Origin: Hydrangea macrophylla
Taxonomy: Eukaryota; Streptophyta; Magnoliopsida; Cornales; Hydrangeaceae
Reading direction: 5' to 3'
DNA: 64,000 nt
Assembly: GCA_033977485.1 (NCBI GenBank)
Contig: CM066991.1
Span: forward strand, 132,141,999 to 132,205,998
The notes under the pieces were generated by a model that was given only the letters and a program-made list of their open reading frames with translations, made no database searches and had not been told where the DNA came from. Position numbers and translations under genes: made by a program. Positions 10,201 through 19,326 of this stretch are shown here, one piece after another. Every line of letters starts with the position of its first letter. The first letter of the stretch is position 1.

Positions 10201-13200
10201 ATCTGGATACTCGGTGACCATCAAGAATCCGGCCCCTAATTGCTTTTCAACCTCCTCTTTTACCTTAAGTGCCCATTCAGGCCTCATTCGCCTCAACTTT
10301 TGTTTTATTGGTTTAGAATTTGGAAATAGGGGGATATGGTGTTGGATGATTTTTGGATCAATTCCTGGCATATCGCTATAAGACCATGCAAAAACATCTT
10401 TGAATTCATTTAATAGATTGATTAGCTCTTCGCTTTCTTCATTGCTAAGTGTTGAGCCAATAAAAACATTTTGAGGGTTATCTTTACTTCCCAGATTAAT
10501 TGTTTGAGTGTCTTCGATGACTTTACATGCAGGTTCCTTTTCTTTTTCAATTAATTTTTGCAATTCAATTGGTATTTCATGATCATCATATTCATCACAT
10601 TCATTAAGCGCATTCGAGTAGGCAGAATCAGTCACATTTTCATTCATTTTCTTTGGAGCAATTACAACAGACATAGAAATTGAAAGACGCCTCATTTGGG
10701 CCATTACAGACTCCGGGGGTGGGGGATACCTATCACTAGACTCAAAGACCCATTCTTTCTTGCTTTCCCCTCCCTTGTCGGTGATGAAGCATTCTTCCAG
10801 ATTCTCTATTTTGGTAATCACTTCCGCTTCTTCTTTCCCCGACTCTTCCACTGATTCTTCCTCGGGTTCCTCTTCCAATACATCCTCAACATACACTTCT
10901 TCAGCCTTGACCTCCAGACCCTTGTCTTCCTTTCCTTTCTCTTCGTCTTTTACCCCTCCTTCGCTCAACAGGTTCTGCATGATCGGTCCGTCCAGTACAC
11001 CAATCCAATCGCCGGCTGTAGCAGACTTTTCAGGTATTTGCAAAAATGGGTCCTTGTACTTGGAGAACTCATGGGAGAAAAAGATCTCGAACCCCGGCTT
11101 TAGACATTTGCCTTTCTGATCCATCCACGGCTCCGGGAAGCCACAGAAGGGGAAATCTTCTCCTGCTTTTACGAAGTACCCGTTGAGTGTTTTCTGATAG
11201 GGGTCCATTGGTGCGTTAGCTGTCTTCTTCTTTGCCCTCGATTCCTCCTTTGTTGGCTGGTAACCCAAACCATGAGAGTGAGTCTGAGTCAGAATGCGTG
11301 GGAATTCAGGCAGGCCTTGATGATTTTTACCCAATCCCATGCCCGGGAAGAAACCCATCTTTTTCATTATCCCTGCGACCAACGGACTGGCGTATTGATC
11401 AAAATAAAGCGGTAGGAACTCTCGCGGCTTTCCCTCTTCCAGCATGTTAATGAACTCGAATCCCCCCATACCTGTCTCCTCTTCCTGGAGCTGTACCTCT
11501 AAGATTGGTGCGCTTGATGAAGCTTCAGACGGACGAACCCAGCTATCCCCGAGGATGTCACAGACCCTGCTCTTCCAAACACATTTGACCTTCTGGTGGA
11601 TTGTTGATGGTATGGCGCCCAAACTGTCTAACCATGGCCTTCCAAGTAGCAGGTTGAAGGATGCAGGAATGTCGATGACCTGAAATTCGGCCTCCTTCTC
11701 AAGTGGACCGACAGCGAGGTGAAGGAGAATTATGCCCATGACAGTTCTCTGAGTGTTGTCGTACGCTCTCACCCTTTGCTCAGATGGTATGAAAGTTGAT
11801 TCGTCCAAACCCATGCGCTTGGCAGTTCGAAACGGGCATACGTTTAAGGCTGATCCATTGTCCACCAGACAGGCAGGCACAGTGTTACCCAAGCATTCGA
11901 CGGTGACATACAAAGGCTTGTTATGAACGGGCCCTCCGGGAGGTAGGTCGTCGGACGAGAAGGTAATAGCTAGAGCCGGGATCCTACTGATCATCCCCAC
12001 GAGGTCTTCCGGCGCTGTATCGATAGAGACATCGGATTGGTTCAAAGCATCCAAGACTGCCTGCCTGTGTTTTTTGGAGGCGATCAGCAGTCCCCAGATA
12101 GTGATGTTAGCTTGCGTTTTCCTCATCTGCCTTAAAACCCTGTCCTCTTCTTCTTCTTCATTCACCTTCCCTTTCCCTTTTTCCAGTTCCCTCCCCGGGT
12201 GATCCTCTTCTAGTTCGTGCGGCTTGAAGTGTCTACCAGATCGAGTCAGGTGATTGATCTCTTCTCTTGCCCAAACATCGTCGATTTCTGAAATGACCCC
12301 TGAACTTTCCTCCTCAATTTTTGCCTCTTCGTCACTCTGATACCACAGATCGTCCTCTACTTGGTTCATGCCCCGATCATCGCCTTCAAAAACCCACCAA
12401 TCTGACTGCCCAATTACTTCCTCTTCCCATATTTCCGGCTGACTCCTAAGTGTACAGATCCTCAGATCTTCCGGTAACTGATAAAACCTTCTCGGTTCCC
12501 CGACCTTTGTGATTAGCTTGGATGGATCAAATGTCATTCCTCCTACCCCTAAGAAGTAAAGACCCCGCGGCGGCGGTACAGCATGGTGGTTCGGCAGAGG
12601 ATTCTTGGTGACATTGGGGGCTTTGACAGGTGGTTCAGATATGACTTTGTTGTCGATGAGGTCTTGTATTTCATGCCTTAACCTCATGCATCGATCCGTC
12701 GAGTGGCCCTTCTGCTGATGGTATTTGCAGTAGAGATCTCCTTTAAAATGCGGTGGGAGCGGACTCGGCGGGGGTCGAGGTTCCAACTGACGGAGATGCC
12801 CTTTTGCTAACAGCCTGTCGAGGGCGGTTGATAATGATACTCCCAAATCCGAAAACTTTCTTAGTGGCTTATCCTCTCCTCCTCTTGGGTGGTTTCTGGT
12901 GATATCGAATTTTCTCTCCGGCTCGCTAAGTGCATTGACATCGGTGGGGCCAGAGTGACCCCCCGAATGCCCTCCATTTGATCCATAACTGGGCCTCCGA
13001 TATCGGTTTTGTGGTTCTTCCTTCTTGATTGTTCCTTCTTGAATCGCATCTTCGATTCTTGTCCCCACATCGAACACCTCAGCAAAGGTGTTGATTGACT
13101 GGAACCTCATCTTCTCCTGGTAGACTGGCTGTAGGTTTTTCATTAACATCCGGATTTGATCTTTCTCGGACGGCCTTTGCACCATTTTCGCAGCTTTCCC

Positions 13201-13905
13201 TCTCCATCGGCTCAGGTACTCAGCAAATGATTCTTTGTTCCCTTGCCTGGTTGTTTCTAGGTCCCGGACAGTGACGTCCAAGTCTTGATTGTATTCATAC
13301 TGGGCCACAAATGACTTCACCACTTCTTCCCAAACTCTGGTTTTGCTCGGCTCAAGTGTAAGGTACCACGATAGAGCAGCTCCCGTTAAGGTTTGCTGAA
13401 ACAGGACAGCCATCATGGTAGTGCTCAGCCCACTAGGCTGAAAAGCTCCTATGCACATTCGGATGTGACTGCGGGGGTTGCCTGTGCCATCAAACTTATC
13501 AAAAACTGGCATTTTGAATCCGGCGGGCAGCGTCTCATGGACCCCGTCATACAGGCCTTCTAACTCCATCAGATAGGTATCAACCCCTTGAGCCTTGCGC
13601 ATTACCCTTTCCAGCTTCTCTATTTTCTCGGTTAGTTGCTTCTCTTTCTCAGCTTGCTCCCTATCTCTGTTGGCCCTTAGTGCATCGGTCCATTGTGCCT
13701 CCTGATCGTCAAACCAATCTCCTTCTCCTCCTCCCAAAGGTGGGTCCATGACAGGTGGAACCATATACGGTGGTCGACGGTTCAGTTCTTCTATCATTCC
13801 CATCATTCGGTTCATGTTTTCAGCATGTCTCCGCATCTGTTCCGCCTGCTGTTCTACTAGTACCCTCAACCCGGTCATCTCTTCGTTGTTTCTCTCTTCG
13901 GCCAT
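7252..13905 (-). CDS. Gag-Pol polyprotein of element B (gag, protease, RT, RNase H, archaeal-type RNase H, integrase)
   Basis: 2,217 codons with no stop or frameshift. In order: Gag core (about 130-290); zinc knuckle CX2HX4HX4C (C393-C406); acidic linker (about 500-600); aspartic protease with VDNGSA at 681-686, so the usual D[T/S]G reads DNG; a G-patch-like segment (about 843-882, MGFFPGMGLGKN); a second acidic, lysine/glutamate-rich linker (about 980-1060); reverse transcriptase (about 1200-1400) with SFMDGFSG (D1290) and YVDD (D1354, D1355); a connection-type RNase H (about 1490-1610) lacking the first catalytic Asp; a second, archaeal-type RNase H with D1648, E1686, D1710 and D1760; and integrase with an HHCC finger (about 1869-1910) and a DD35E core (D1939, D2000, E2035). 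Paired RNase H domains, the second archaeal-type, mark the Tat clade. It would make the capsid-like particle, copy the RNA and insert the DNA. All enzyme motifs are present apart from the noted oddities, so the element could be active. Confidence 0.95.
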   Translation of the reverse strand: MAEERNNEEMTGLRVLVEQQAEQMRRHAENMNRMMGMIEELNRRPPYMVPPVMDPPLGGGEGDWFDDQEAQWTDALRANRDREQAEKEKQLTEKIEKLERVMRKAQGVDTYLMELEGLYDGVHETLPAGFKMPVFDKFDGTGNPRSHIRMCIGAFQPSGLSTTMMAVLFQQTLTGAALSWYLTLEPSKTRVWEEVVKSFVAQYEYNQDLDVTVRDLETTRQGNKESFAEYLSRWRGKAAKMVQRPSEKDQIRMLMKNLQPVYQEKMRFQSINTFAEVFDVGTRIEDAIQEGTIKKEEPQNRYRRPSYGSNGGHSGGHSGPTDVNALSEPERKFDITRNHPRGGEDKPLRKFSDLGVSLSTALDRLLAKGHLRQLEPRPPPSPLPPHFKGDLYCKYHQQKGHSTDRCMRLRHEIQDLIDNKVISEPPVKAPNVTKNPLPNHHAVPPPRGLYFLGVGGMTFDPSKLITKVGEPRRFYQLPEDLRICTLRSQPEIWEEEVIGQSDWWVFEGDDRGMNQVEDDLWYQSDEEAKIEEESSGVISEIDDVWAREEINHLTRSGRHFKPHELEEDHPGRELEKGKGKVNEEEEEDRVLRQMRKTQANITIWGLLIASKKHRQAVLDALNQSDVSIDTAPEDLVGMISRIPALAITFSSDDLPPGGPVHNKPLYVTVECLGNTVPACLVDNGSALNVCPFRTAKRMGLDESTFIPSEQRVRAYDNTQRTVMGIILLHLAVGPLEKEAEFQVIDIPASFNLLLGRPWLDSLGAIPSTIHQKVKCVWKSRVCDILGDSWVRPSEASSSAPILEVQLQEEETGMGGFEFINMLEEGKPREFLPLYFDQYASPLVAGIMKKMGFFPGMGLGKNHQGLPEFPRILTQTHSHGLGYQPTKEESRAKKKTANAPMDPYQKTLNGYFVKAGEDFPFCGFPEPWMDQKGKCLKPGFEIFFSHEFSKYKDPFLQIPEKSATAGDWIGVLDGPIMQNLLSEGGVKDEEKGKEDKGLEVKAEEVYVEDVLEEEPEEESVEESGKEEAEVITKIENLEECFITDKGGESKKEWVFESSDRYPPPPESVMAQMRRLSISMSVVIAPKKMNENVTDSAYSNALNECDEYDDHEIPIELQKLIEKEKEPACKVIEDTQTINLGSKDNPQNVFIGSTLSNEESEELINLLNEFKDVFAWSYSDMPGIDPKIIQHHIPLFPNSKPIKQKLRRMRPEWALKVKEEVEKQLGAGFLMVTEYPDWIANIVPVPKKDGRVRVCVDFRDLNKASPKDDFPLPHIDVLVDNTAGHELLSFMDGFSGYNQILMALEDREKTTFITPWGTYCYRVMPFGLKNAGATYQRAATTLLHDMIHKEVEVYVDDMIVKSKERGGHLKALRKFFGRLREFKMRLNPQKCTFGVTTGKLLGFLITQRGIEVDPTKIKAITEMNPPKNEKELRGFLGRVQFISRFISKLTLTCDPLFKLLRKGEKFEWDAPCQQAFDKIKTYLQNPPVLSPPSPGRPLLLYLSVSEDSMGCMLAQEGEEGHVEKAIYYLSKRMVGYELKYSPLEKACWALVWCTRRLRHYMLAFPVILISRMDPLKYLFEKPVLTSRISRWTMMLAEFDIKYVTAKSMKGRAVAEFLADLAVESEDKGEFKFPDEEVMEVKEDLWKMYFDGAANQLGFGVGIILIAPDGTPTPLAVKLRYDSTNNTAEYEACIIGMEAALALRVERIDVFGDSNLIISQVRGDWRVKHEKLRPYHNYLESLKVQFKRISFYYLPREENQLADSLATLASMIQIPSKTTMIPLSIEVRSQPSFEMITAIEEEGEGPWFEDVWNFIKKGEYPKGASEKDKKAVRRFSAQFVIYADKLWKKSYTGYNLECLYGNEAKRMMEEIHEGVCGPHMNGHMLAKKIIRQGYYWTTLDKDCCEYVKRCHKCQIHANLMHTPPSQLYSMTTPWPFSVWGIDIIGEIVPKASNGHRYIIVAIDYFTKWVEAASYATLKAKDVVSFIEKNIICRYGVPNEFISDHGSHFQGEVIPLLEKYKITRHQSSPYRPQKNGAVEAANKNVKAILGKTTDTYKDWHEKLPFALWGYRTSVRTSTGATPYSLVYGMEAVLPVEVEIPSLRVLTECEVTELEWIKARYEELMLLDEKRLAAINHTRGYQKRIARAFNKKVRPRKLAEGDLVLKELKVPVYDPRGKFKPNWVGPYIIKTLLSGGAAYLMDLDGVEFKQPINLDRLKKYFA

Positions 13906-15212
13906 GTCAGCGTATCCTCCCCTTACTAGTCTTGCCGTAGGATCCCTAAACCACGCTTGATTTGCTATCTTTGCTCCTACAACAAATTTTGAAAACTTCT
14001 TTTTTAGAAAACCTTTTTCACCTTCATTTTATTCGAGGAAGACTTTTATTTTATACATCATGCGGATGCAATGCATGTGTGCGTGTGTGCCTACTCTATA
14101 TGCCAAAAAGAAAATCCTAATTCTAACACATAAACACATAAGATCCTCACCCATGTCGAGTGCGCCAATTTCTCTTCTCATTGTGATCCTCTTTACCCTT
14201 TCAAGGTTTTCAAATTTAGAATTTTTGAAATCCATTTGACAAGTATTTCCCCTAGATGATGGGATCTTTTCAAAATTCCTTTTGAAGACAACAACATTTC
14301 GAAACAGAAGATGATTGGGTTGAAACTTTGCTTTTGAAATTTATTTGAAAATGATTTCTTTAATTGCAGAGATTTCTTGGATTATATTCCTTAACAAAAA
14401 GGTGATTAGGTCCAAATTTTGCTTTAAAAAAAGCATTCCTTTAGTTGGTAAAACTTTTCAAACTCTTTCAAGAATTTTGGGTTCCAAGAATTTTTAGGTT
14501 CTTCCTTCAAATATGGTTGATTTGAAATTTTAATCCAAAAGTGAACTCCAAAAATTTTTTGAAAGAGCGATTGAATGCCTTGGAATAAAGATACCAAAAA
14601 TCTATTTGCTTCCAAAAACGTTTTTAAAATTCTTTGAGTAGGAGGATCACATGTTTGGATAATCACCGCACTTTTCATAAATTTGGATGCATACAAGGTC
14701 AATGATGCTTAGCTAAACATGATACAAGAGATGTAATCTTATAATCAGGATTTGGCTTATTCTTAAATGTCATAGGACATGAAAAGGAATTGCTCAAAAG
14801 TGATTAAGAGGTTACACATCTTTTATCAAGCAAGCATCGTCATCATCTCAAATAATCCCTTTCGGGCACACAAAACTCCCTAGCACATAATCCTAATCAA
14901 GAATTGATTTTCTAATTTTGAAAGGTTCTATGAAACTATCATGCAAAGGCCGGGTTTTGGTCAAATAAGGGACCCTTGACACACACCCGATAGGATGCTT
15001 CATATACCAACACATGGTACGAGATCAAGGGTGATCGCACGACCCCATGATGGCTTGACCGACCGGGTTGCCCCGAGCCTCCAAGGTCATAGTTCCGTGC
15101 AATCGACTGGTGAGACATGCAAGTGCAATGCAACGGGCACACAAAGATTAATTAATTCAATTAAAAGGATGCTTTCAAGTCTAATCCTCGAGTGAACCCA
15201 AAATCAGAAATT
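13906..15212 (-). other. 5' leader of element B
   Basis: About 1.3 kb between the primer-binding site and the gag start. Only short minus-strand frames (68 and 92 codons at 14029-14235 and 14424-14702) are present, without recognisable domains; no ORF1 of the Ogre type. Long leaders are usual in this clade. Confidence 0.6.
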
Positions 15213-15262
15213 CTGGTCTGCGAAACCAGAGATTCTGGGTTCGATCCCCAGCAGAGTCGCCA
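15213..15262 (-). promoter_or_regulatory. Primer-binding site of element B: 50-nt copy of a tRNA-Arg-like 3' half
   Basis: Read on the minus strand the sequence beside the 5' LTR starts TGGCGACTCTGCTGGGGATC, complementary to a tRNA 3' end. The + strand folds as a complete tRNA 3' half: anticodon arm ctggt-ctgcgaa-accag (15213-15229), variable region agatt, T arm ctggg-ttcgatc-cccag (15235-15251), acceptor strand cagagtc, discriminator g and cca (15260-15262). The anticodon position reads gcg (Arg codon CGC). Three bases (gat) separate it from the LTR. Tat/Ogre elements are known to use tRNA-Arg primers. The match is far longer than the usual 12-18 nt. Confidence 0.9.
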
Positions 15263-15265
15263 GAT

Positions 15266-18200
15266 TGTGGATACCGGCATTTGGGCCCACTTTTGTTTTT
15301 AAAACAAATTTTCAAATTCAAGTACAAAGAGTCGCCACTTAATTTTTAAAAGGGAAAAATTAAGAAACCATTTTAAAGCAAACTGATCTTTTGCGAAACC
15401 AAAGATAAACTGGGTCCGGGGATTATGGAATGAAAGGGGAAGGAGCCCGGCGGACTAAAACACCCCCTTTCATCCTATCTCGCGATAGGCCTCTACTCAA
15501 CATCCTTTTTAATCGAATTATTAATCTAAGCATGCCCTCAACTAATACATATATAGGTATACATTACACAAGCATATTGAAAATGGTGTAAAATTGCTAA
15601 CGGTAAAATATCATTCATAAGTCACGTAATTCAACTAGCAAACATCATGATATGCAATAGAGAACTAGAAAACATACCCGGGATCCGGCCGCGAATATCA
15701 AACGTGCAATGCATGCAAGAACAAAATAAGCCTAAGAAAGGTCTCTAACACATATATACACATAAGGCAAAACCTAGGCTAAGGTGTCGCACATGGAGTC
15801 GAAAATCAATAAAATCAACAAATGGAGTAAACTAGAGAAGAGGAGAAATTGTACCTCAAATGCGCTACAAAACAAGGATTAGTCCACATGCTTCACATAA
15901 TAATATGATATCAAATAATCAATCCACGATCATAAGGAATCCATGGTTATGTTCAATTAAGTTCAACTAAGTCCAACTTTATTCAAGTACTAGTTCTAAT
16001 CATAAGCATCAATGTACATGAATGAATGAATGATTATGAACAAGAATAAGATATGAATTTATTCACTAATTTGGATCACTTAGCCTCTGGATTTAAGCCA
16101 AATTATCATTATTCAAAACATGATTTGGGTTCCAAGACATTTGGGAACCATTTGAGTTGAAATAATTAAGATTAGACAAAAATAGTAGCAGTTTTGTTAT
16201 GAATTACAGAGAGCAGACCAGATGTTCAAAAATAGGAATAAAATACTTCTAAGAGTTGGATCTTGATGATTTTTGGATATGTTATGCCTCTGTGAGTCTA
16301 GTTTCTAACCCAAAAAGAAAATCAAGGTTTCAACGGTTAGATCTCCGGGAATATGGAAAATACCAGACCTCACTCAGGATTTTGCAACTCTCTGTCCAGA
16401 GATCTTGTATGATTTATTAAAAATAGCAAACAGATGAGAAACACTTAGATCTTTTTAGGGGATCTTCCTAACACATTAAGGTATCTAGGAAAAATTATTA
16501 GGGACCCCGGAAAACCCTTTAAAAATCTGATTTACTAATTTCAAAACGGACTTACTGTTCTGAAACTATTCTGAAATTCTGGACAGATTGTAATTAGCTC
16601 ACAAAAACCATGATCCAACCATTCTAATCACAAGATCTTTCTAAAACAAAAATCACAGTGGTAAAACGATGTGTTATTGACACTTTCCCGTTGGTTTCAT
16701 TCGATTCCAACGGTTAGATCTTGAACTAAAAATCTTTGATTGAAAACAGTTTGTAAACTTACTGTTTTCTCTTTGCTAGTTCAACTTTGTTGATTGGCCT
16801 CAACTATTAGATCATAATGTTGGGCTTAAACCAAAACATTTCTTCTACCATTTGATGGTCATTGAAGACTAAGGACCTCTTTAGACTTATGGACTTTTAA
16901 TGAAGTATGAAACGAACTTCACAAAATCCCAAACAATGAACTCAAACTTATGGATCAAAACTTGAGTTCAAATCATTACTCCTACCACTTGGTGGTCATT
17001 GGAGGCTAAAGACACACATACATGTAGGTTTTGGATGAAGTATGAAGAACTTTCAAAAACCCAAGGGAGAGATTAGTCTAAGCCATAGAGATGGACTTAA
17101 ACTAAAATATTTCTCCTACCATTTGATGGTCATTGGAGGACAAAGACACACATACATGTAGGTTTTAGATGAAGTATGAAGAACTTCTCAAAACCCAAGG
17201 GAGAGATTAGTCTAAGCCATAGAGATGGACTTAAACTAAAATATTTCTCCTACCATTTGATGGTCATTGGAGACTAAAAAAAAACAAATCTACTCTAATC
17301 TTCATGGAATATAGCATGAATCCCCACAAGATTTTTAATGAGGAGATTTCAAGTCATGAACTAAGACTTGAACTCAACTATGTGTAGAGATGATCATAAT
17401 CCACTTTAATCCCCATATAAATCATAAGATCATAGGGAATTAGAGGACCAAACTCAAAGAAATCTAATGAGATATTGAGGATCTCATAGATTTCTTGAGA
17501 AGAATATAAACAAAATAAAGGAAATCACAATATTATTTGAAAATTTCAAGTTAAAACTCTTTTATTCATAAATCCAAAGCTCTATTTTGGATCCAAATTA
17601 ATGCAATATTATGAAATTCAATCACAAGTTCTAAGTGGTGTGTGATGAAATGGGGTAGGAAGAGAGGTTTTGAAAATGTGTAAAATTTCCTAGAACTATG
17701 AACTTGTGATTGAATTATTATTATTATATATATATATATAGATTTGAAGGCTTTACCTCTAGATCTTCTCAAAACTTGTAGAGATGTTGAATTCCTCAAG
17801 CTTTTCCTCTTCTTCTTCCTCAAGCTTCAAGCTCCTTCAATGGTGATTTTGGTGGTTGGGTAGAGTTTTGGTGGGATTTGGGTAAAATAATTGGTAGAGT
17901 TTCTCTCTCTATATTTCTTTCCTCTAAAGCTCTCCCAATATTTTTTTCTATATCATTCAAGTGTCTTTTTCAAATGAAAGAAAATGGGTCTTTTTATAGA
18001 CTTTCCTTATCTTGGGGGCTAAGATAAGGGTAGATAGGTCAATTTGGGGTGGGTTAGGAATATTCTATGGCATCTCTAATTCTCCATGGCACTTCTATGT
18101 AATTCCAAGAAACTTGAAGGGCATTTAATTTGGCTAGAATAAAGGAACATTCTAGAGCATCTTCAAAGCACATGGGAGATTAGTGCCCAACAAAGGGCTT

Positions 18201-18695
18201 TTTGGGTATTTACTTTGGATTGGGAATATGCCAAGGAATCTCTAACTCTTCAAATCACATGGGATACTTTCTTTTATTATTTTCCTTTGCTTATATATAT
18301 ATATATATATATGTATAGACACATTTTTCATTTTAAATCTAAATTAATCACATGAGTCACCAAATAGTATCTTTTTCTTTTTCTTTTTTTTTTTCTTTTT
18401 GAATCTAAAAATATGAGAAACAATGTTATTTTTATAAAATATCATTATTATTATTATTATTTAATCTATTCTATATTTATTTTTTAGAAAGTAACCCATG
18501 ATCTAGTGAGCTCGAGACAGATGGTCAGTGATTGGCCAAATCTAGGGATATTAGGAGCAAGTTTTGGGAGCTTGAAGCTTTTCAGAAGTCGAAGTAATGA
18601 ACTTGAAGAAAATCGTCGGGACATTATTCATCATTGATTTCTAGAGGTAAATCCCCCCTAAGTTTAATAGTTCGGTCAAAATTGGGGTGTCTACA
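15266..18695 (-). repeat. 5' LTR of element B
   Basis: 3,430 bp, the same length as the left LTR and nearly identical. It drives transcription on the minus strand; the exact promoter and start cannot be fixed by reading. Confidence 0.95.
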
Positions 18696-18700
18696 CCGAC
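18696..18700. repeat. Target-site duplication of element B (right copy)
   Basis: ccgac, identical to 1173-1177. Confidence 0.9.
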
Positions 18701-19326
18701 CTAAAGCGTGTCGCCTTAGGGTCCTTTATATATATATACTAACTCCCCAGGATGGTTATCTCTTGCCCAGCGAGCCTTCATCAAGACTGTTGGGAGAAGA
18801 GTTTGACCATGTTGGTAGAGCCGACATAAAGCGTGTTGCTTTAGGATCCTTTTTTACTCCTCTATCGTGGGCCAACTTAAGAGGTTTTAGTTACCTCTAT
18901 CGTCGGCTTGAGCCTAAGTGGAGTTAGTGCCTCTGAGTATTTTAGGCACCCGGGTTATCTAAGAGTCTTACTCAGTTGACTCTAAGGTCTGTAAATACTA
19001 GGTGTGACTTCCTATAGTTTTTATTCCATCTTGCCCCCCAAGCTTTGGTTAAGGTAGGCGTTGCGGGAACAATTACTGTAGGGAGCCGACCTAAAATGTT
19101 GGTAGTTCCAGGGTCTTTTGATGCCTCGGGGGTGATCCGAGGTCTTTGGGTGCCTCGAATGTAATCCCGAGGTCTTCTAGATGCCTCGGGTGTGATCATG
19201 AGGTCTTTGTAGGAGCTCTTTGACAAGCCATGGAGCCTCGTGCTGTGATCGGGCAGAAGTACTACTGTAGTTGGACTTGTTTACTATTGGAGTCAGGAGG
19301 TTGGGTCGGGATCACCGAGTTCCTGG
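18701..19326 (-). other. Element A interior, 3'UTR-like, with hairpin repeats
   Basis: Contains the C-run motif 'ttgccccccaagctttggttaagg' (about 19030) also found in element C at 54609 and 54799. It is followed by three hairpin repeats about 30 bp apart: CCTCGG/CCGAGG (19124 and 19137), CCTCG/CGAGG (19153 and 19168), and a weakened CCTC/GAGG copy (19184-19203). Each is followed by tctt. No gene. Confidence 0.6.

Larger units (their letters stand above)
1178..18695 (-). mobile_element. Element B: full-length young Tat-clade Ty3/gypsy retrotransposon
   Basis: A complete 17,518-bp element with two 3,430-bp LTRs (TGTGGATACC...GTGTCTACA), exact 5-bp target duplications (ccgac), a tRNA-derived primer-binding site (15213-15262), a polypurine tract (about 4608-4622) and an uninterrupted Gag-Pol ORF on the minus strand (7252-13905). 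Comparing the LTRs by eye I found three base differences, two near 1376-1380 and one near 1491, so the insertion looks very recent. The second, archaeal-type RNase H domain, the tRNA-Arg-like primer, the long LTRs, the tandem repeats before the 3' LTR and an antisense ORF are all known traits of the Tat/Ogre clade. Unlike Ogre, I see no large ORF upstream of gag. Confidence 0.95.

Noticed and set aside
13906..15212. ORF1 of an Ogre element upstream of gag
   Set aside because: No long frame on the minus strand; only 68- and 92-codon pieces without similarity to each other or to known domains.
15213..15262. A tRNA gene
   Set aside because: Only the 3' half is present, with CCA already encoded and in primer-site position beside an LTR; the D arm and 5' acceptor strand are missing.
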